NCBI GenBank assembly: GCA_018065205.1
Contig: JAGHTR010000186.1
Location: 1 to 18,582 of the forward strand
Reading direction: 5' to 3'
DNA length: 18,582 nt
From: Candidatus Colicola caccequi
GTDB lineage: Bacteria > Bacteroidota > Bacteroidia > Bacteroidales > Paludibacteraceae
The notes below the pieces were generated by a model that searched no databases, was not told where the DNA came from, and saw only the letters and a list, made by a program, of their open reading frames with translations. The translations under genes and the position numbers were made by a program. Numbering within the stretch: position 1 is the stretch's first letter; every line of letters starts with the position of its first letter. Shown in pieces: positions 15,930 through 18,582 of the stretch.

Positions 15930-15948
15930 TCACTTTTTCACTAAAATA

Positions 15949-15980
15949 TTTGGTCAGATTGAGAAAAAGCAGTACTTTTG
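15949..15980 (+). promoter_or_regulatory. Orphan plus-strand promoter P2
   Basis: TTTG (15949-15952), 20 nt, TACTTTTG (15973-15980): a full consensus match. Its predicted start near 15986 is followed by no protein gene on that strand, only by a terminator at 16026-16056. Confidence 0.7.
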
Positions 15981-15985
15981 CATCG

Positions 15986-16057
15986 TGTTTTTCATGGTAT
16001 TAGATTTAAGGTTAATTAAGATTGTGGTTGTCGAGATGACAACCCTTTCTGTTTTTA
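15986..16057 (+). ncRNA. Candidate small RNA between P2 and a terminator
   Basis: The predicted transcript is about 70 nt: an A/U-rich unstructured 5' half, then a 7-bp hairpin and a U tract. It lies against the 3' end of the minus-strand corA gene. A 27-codon reading frame (15994-16077) exists but runs through the terminator. Ends are estimates. A decayed leader of a lost gene is the alternative. Confidence 0.4.
16026..16056 (+). terminator. Terminator of the orphan transcript
   Basis: GGTTGTC (16026-16032) pairs with GACAACC (16038-16044) around GAGAT, followed by CTTTCTGTTTTT. The U tract is on the plus strand only, so it does not serve corA well. Confidence 0.65.
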
Positions 16058-17002
16058 TAGCCATTTCTTCCATTTAAAGATTCCCAATACACCTAAGGTA
16101 AAGAAGAGCATAAGCAAGAGTGAGAACAAGTATCCGTGTTCCCAATGCAGCTCCGGCATGAAGTCAAAGTTCATGCCATACATACTGGCTACCAACGTTG
16201 GTGGCAGGAAGATAACATTTACCACGGTGAAGATCTTGATGATTTTGTTCTGCTCGATATTAACCAAACCGAGGAAGGTATCCTGCAGGTAGTCCAGACG
16301 ATCAAAACCGAAACGGGTGTAATCGAACAGTGAATTAATATCTTTGATGATCATCGTCAAACGCGGTTGCAGATCCTGCGGGAAGAAATCGCATTTGAGG
16401 AAGTTAGAAATCACGCGTTGTTTATCCATAATGTTCTGACGGATGATGGTTACTTTTTCCTGCAAGTCCTTGATTTGGATTAGCACATCTTCATCTACAT
16501 GGTCAGAGGCGTTGATTTCGGTACTCAGTTTAGTAATCAGATCAGTGGTATCCTCAATTAAGTCGGCATCTTTTTCCACACGAGTCTCCATGAGTGCCAC
16601 TAAGACATGGTAACCGGTTGGGAAAGAGCGAGCGGCAACGAGCATTTTCTTGACGGTCTCGCTGAACGAACCTAATTCGACATCACGGGTAGTGACGAGG
16701 ATATTGTTCTTTAGAACAAAGTTAACAGGTTCTACCTCGAAGTTATCCTTCAAGAAGTTAGAGTTAGCCACAATTGAATCATCCGTTTGGATATAACGGG
16801 AAGACATCTCAATCTCCTCCATTTCTTCATCCTCTTGGATATCAATTTTCAGGAAGCCCTCCAAAGTATCCTCGGTCTTATCAGAAACATCCAGAAGATC
16901 AATCCATACGATATCTTTTTTATCCAGTTCTTTAAGAGCGCTGATAGTCTTTGCGATTTTGATTTTATCGTTATCCTTATAGTAAATTCTTAATTCTGAC
17001 AT
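16055..17002 (-). CDS. corA: CorA-type magnesium/divalent cation transporter
   Basis: A 315-aa inner-membrane channel of the CorA/MIT family that takes up Mg2+ (or Co2+) as a pentamer. A large acidic cytoplasmic N-terminal domain with long helices makes up about residues 1-250. The selectivity motif YGMNF lies at the end of TM1 (Gly276-Met277-Asn278), and TM2 is followed by the basic tail FKWKKWL. Two membrane segments at the C-terminus match the family. The start codon overlaps the end of rsmA by 13 nt, so the two form an operon and corA is translated with rsmA. No promoter of its own and no clear terminator were seen. Confidence 0.94.
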   Translation of the reverse strand: MSELRIYYKDNDKIKIAKTISALKELDKKDIVWIDLLDVSDKTEDTLEGFLKIDIQEDEEMEEIEMSSRYIQTDDSIVANSNFLKDNFEVEPVNFVLKNNILVTTRDVELGSFSETVKKMLVAARSFPTGYHVLVALMETRVEKDADLIEDTTDLITKLSTEINASDHVDEDVLIQIKDLQEKVTIIRQNIMDKQRVISNFLKCDFFPQDLQPRLTMIIKDINSLFDYTRFGFDRLDYLQDTFLGLVNIEQNKIIKIFTVVNVIFLPPTLVASMYGMNFDFMPELHWEHGYLFSLLLMLFFTLGVLGIFKWKKWL

Positions 17003-17760
17003 GATTGCAATAGATTAGTTAGGTGAATAAACTCTTCTACACTTAGCTGTTCGGGGCGGCGCGTAAATATATTCTCTTCCAGGATAGGGTTATTTTTTCC
17101 TGCCAGCTGCTGAAGGGAATTGCGCATCTGTTTTCGTCGCTGGTTAAAGGCTGCTTTGACAACTGATTTGAATAGTTGTTCATCACACCCAAGTGAGGTA
17201 CGTGTATTTCGCTTCATTCTCACCACAGCCGATTTGACTTTTGGAGGAGGAGCAAAGACATGTTCCGGAACTGTTTCTAAGTATTCTATATCATACCATG
17301 CCTGTAATAAGACAGATAAGATGCCATAGGATTTATTGCCGGGACCGGAAGCGAGGCGTTCTGCCACTTCTTTTTGAATCATTCCTGAGCAAACAGGAAT
17401 ACGATCCTTATAGTCCAGCACTTTGAAGAAAATTTGGGAGGATATATTGTATGGATAGTTGCCTATCACACAAAAATCGCCATCAGGATAGAGTTTATTA
17501 AGGTCAAGTTTAAGGAAATCGCCCTCGATGAGGTTCAGTTCAGGGTACCACTCATGCAAATATTGAACGGACTCTGTATCGAGTTCGATGGCAGTTAATT
17601 GAATTTGAGGATTGGAAAGTAAGAACTGAGTTAAAACTCCCATGCCGGGACCTATTTCAAGGACCCGACCTGCGGGGGCTGTTTCAGCAATTCGACGGGC
17701 GACGCCCAAATCTTTCAAGAAATGCTGGCCCAAAGATTTCTTTGCGCGAACAGTTTGCAT
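16990..17760 (-). CDS. rsmA: 16S rRNA dimethyladenosine transferase RsmA/KsgA
   Basis: A 256-aa SAM-dependent methyltransferase that dimethylates two adjacent adenosines (A1518 and A1519 in E. coli numbering) at the 3' end of 16S rRNA during 30S maturation. KKSLGQHFL (7-15) is the N-terminal signature; motif I VLEIGPGMGVLT (33-44) binds SAM; Glu59 contacts its ribose; GDF with Asp81 follows; motif IV is GNYPYNIS (100-107) at the active site. A C-terminal helical domain binds rRNA. Length is normal. It is first in the rsmA-corA pair, overlapping by 13 nt. Loss of this protein is known to give kasugamycin resistance. Confidence 0.96.
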   Translation of the reverse strand: MQTVRAKKSLGQHFLKDLGVARRIAETAPAGRVLEIGPGMGVLTQFLLSNPQIQLTAIELDTESVQYLHEWYPELNLIEGDFLKLDLNKLYPDGDFCVIGNYPYNISSQIFFKVLDYKDRIPVCSGMIQKEVAERLASGPGNKSYGILSVLLQAWYDIEYLETVPEHVFAPPPKVKSAVVRMKRNTRTSLGCDEQLFKSVVKAAFNQRRKQMRNSLQQLAGKNNPILEENIFTRRPEQLSVEEFIHLTNLLQSCQN

Positions 17761-17828
17761 TATCAGGGTGATAGTCGTCCATTGAGTGTTAATAATTTAG
17801 TGATTATTATATATTTTTCGGTGCAAAA

Positions 17829-17860
17829 TTTGCATGTTTGGGAATTTATTTGTACCTTTG
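17829..17860 (+). promoter_or_regulatory. Promoter of the GtrA-like gene
   Basis: TTTG (17829-17832), 20 nt, TACCTTTG (17853-17860). The start near 17867 places the ATG at 17934 after a leader of about 67 nt. The -33 box sits in a 13-bp palindrome TGCAAA-A-TTTGCA (17822-17834). Confidence 0.78.
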
Positions 17861-17876
17861 CACCCAAAATCGGCTG

Positions 17877-17907
17877 CAAAGTTATAAAAAATTGTCGAAA
17901 CTAAAAA
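17877..17907 (-). promoter_or_regulatory. Possible promoter of rsmA-corA
   Basis: TAACTTTG (17877-17884, minus strand) with only TTTT at 17904-17907 as -33. It would give a leader of about 110 nt. A weaker alternative is AAATTTTG at 17824-17831. If right, each promoter of this divergent pair lies in or beside the other's transcribed region. Confidence 0.4.
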
Positions 17908-17933
17908 GTAAAAAGCAAAAAAAATTCATTTTT

Positions 17934-18431
17934 ATGGTCAAATTAGCTCATTTCATCACCCAAATAGTCAATTTTTGCTACCGACCATTTCAAAAATTAT
18001 GTTCTCAACAGTTTTTTAGATATGCTGCTTGTGGGGGAGGAAATATGGTTTTTGATTGGATTCTGTATTTTCTCATATATAATTATATAATAGGTCATGA
18101 GTTGGTTTATATTCATTTGGGACAATCATCGTCTATTTGTATTACTCCACACATTGCCACTTTATGTATTGTATTTCCTATTACACTTTTGACCGGTTTT
18201 TGGCTCAATAAGTATGTTACTTTTACACAATCCAATCTAAAGACATATAAACAGCTATGCAGATATATATTGATTGTATTGATCAATTTGGCTATTAATT
18301 ACTTTGGATTAAAGTTGTGTGTAGAGGTTTTATATTGGTATCCGACGCCCAGTAAGATGCTGATTACAGGAGTGACGGTAGCGATTAGTTATTTTGGTCA
18401 AAAGTACTTCTCTTTCAATAAGATACAATAG
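17934..18431 (+). CDS. GtrA-like four-helix membrane protein
   Basis: A 165-aa inner-membrane protein of the GtrA family, whose members are thought to help flip lipid-linked sugars for O-antigen or cell-wall glycosylation. Features are FRYAACGGGNMVFDWILYF at TM1 (about 28-50), the conserved GFWLNKYVTF after TM2 (about 68-95), and two more helices (about 110-130 and 141-160). The reading frame is open 32 codons upstream (from 17838), but that start lies upstream of the predicted transcription start at about 17867, so I choose the ATG at 17934. The gene is clearly more A/T-rich than its neighbours. No glycosyltransferase is visible before the window ends. Confidence 0.85.
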   Translation: MVKLAHFITQIVNFCYRPFQKLCSQQFFRYAACGGGNMVFDWILYFLIYNYIIGHELVYIHLGQSSSICITPHIATLCIVFPITLLTGFWLNKYVTFTQSNLKTYKQLCRYILIVLINLAINYFGLKLCVEVLYWYPTPSKMLITGVTVAISYFGQKYFSFNKIQ

Positions 18432-18582
18432 TTATTAACAATTTTATTAACTGAAATTTTAGGAGTTGTGGAATAGGTATAAAAGTGGGTAGTTATTGGT
18501 TAACTAAACATAAGATTAAACAAAATTATTTTGAGATAAATCATTTTAAGACATCTTGTTATATTATAAATTAACAAATTCA

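Larger units (their letters stand above)
15738..16054. other. Gene-poor 317-nt regulatory stretch
   Basis: No convincing protein gene lies here. It holds the tRNA-Leu promoter (minus), a GTTTGC-type hexamer cluster, a 9-bp inverted repeat (15880-15888 with 15901-15909), two similar plus-strand promoters and a plus-strand terminator. It is strongly A/T-rich. The end abuts the stop codon of corA. Confidence 0.7.

Noticed and set aside
15994..16077. 27-codon hydrophobic reading frame inside the candidate small RNA
   Set aside because: It runs through the terminator and into corA antisense sequence, so the transcript would end before its stop codon. A tiny membrane peptide cannot be fully excluded.
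17838..17933. Longer start for the GtrA-like protein
   Set aside because: It begins before the predicted transcription start, and the added residues are lysine-rich and unlike the family.

Overview
The window looks like chromosomal DNA from an anaerobic member of the Bacteroidota, most likely Bacteroidales. Nearly every transcription unit starts with the promoter typical of that phylum: TTTG, 19-21 bases, then TAnnTTTG. Start codons lack Shine-Dalgarno sequences and sit behind A-rich leaders. The ParE has the EGLSASGS form of the TOPRIM motif that I associate with Bacteroidetes. Two rubrerythrins and a succinyl-CoA:acetate CoA-transferase type enzyme fit a fermenting anaerobe. No phage, insertion sequence, CRISPR array or defence locus is visible.

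Layout. 1-300: a tRNA-Met (CAU) on the minus strand with a strong terminator, preceded by a leader of about 130 nt that can fold extensively. 356-2174: a minus-strand acyl-CoA synthetase and a plus-strand parE, divergent, each with its own promoter. 4084-4113: a bidirectional terminator. 4144-5429: a reverse rubrerythrin (minus) and a classical rubrerythrin (plus), divergent around a 7-1-7 palindrome that resembles a Fur/PerR-type operator. 5431-15502: six more plus-strand genes with short gaps or overlaps (OPT transporter, class II aldolase, RND adaptor, RND pump, outer-membrane factor, CoA-transferase). I see no terminator and no convincing promoter between rbr at 4884 and the terminator at 15614-15643, so all seven could be read as one transcript. 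15513-15615: two 48-bp hairpin repeats. 15652-15737: tRNA-Leu (UAA) on the minus strand. 15738-16054: a gene-poor stretch with a duplicated plus-strand promoter and a hairpin-plus-U-tract terminator, but no convincing gene: a candidate small RNA. 16055-17760: rsmA and corA overlap on the minus strand. 17934-18431: a GtrA-like membrane protein. 18432-18582: AT-rich, nothing recognised.

How the genes fit together. The rubrerythrins would remove peroxide and the palindrome between them suggests shared peroxide or iron control. The RND adaptor, pump and outer-membrane factor form a complete tripartite efflux system with its proton-relay residues intact. The aldolase and CoA-transferase belong to central fermentation. 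Most genes are ordinary. The parts that deserve attention are non-coding: the tRNA-Met leader, the divergent rubrerythrin operator, the hairpin repeats that share sequence with the tRNA-Leu 3' end, and the orphan promoter-terminator unit near 15.9-16.06 kb.
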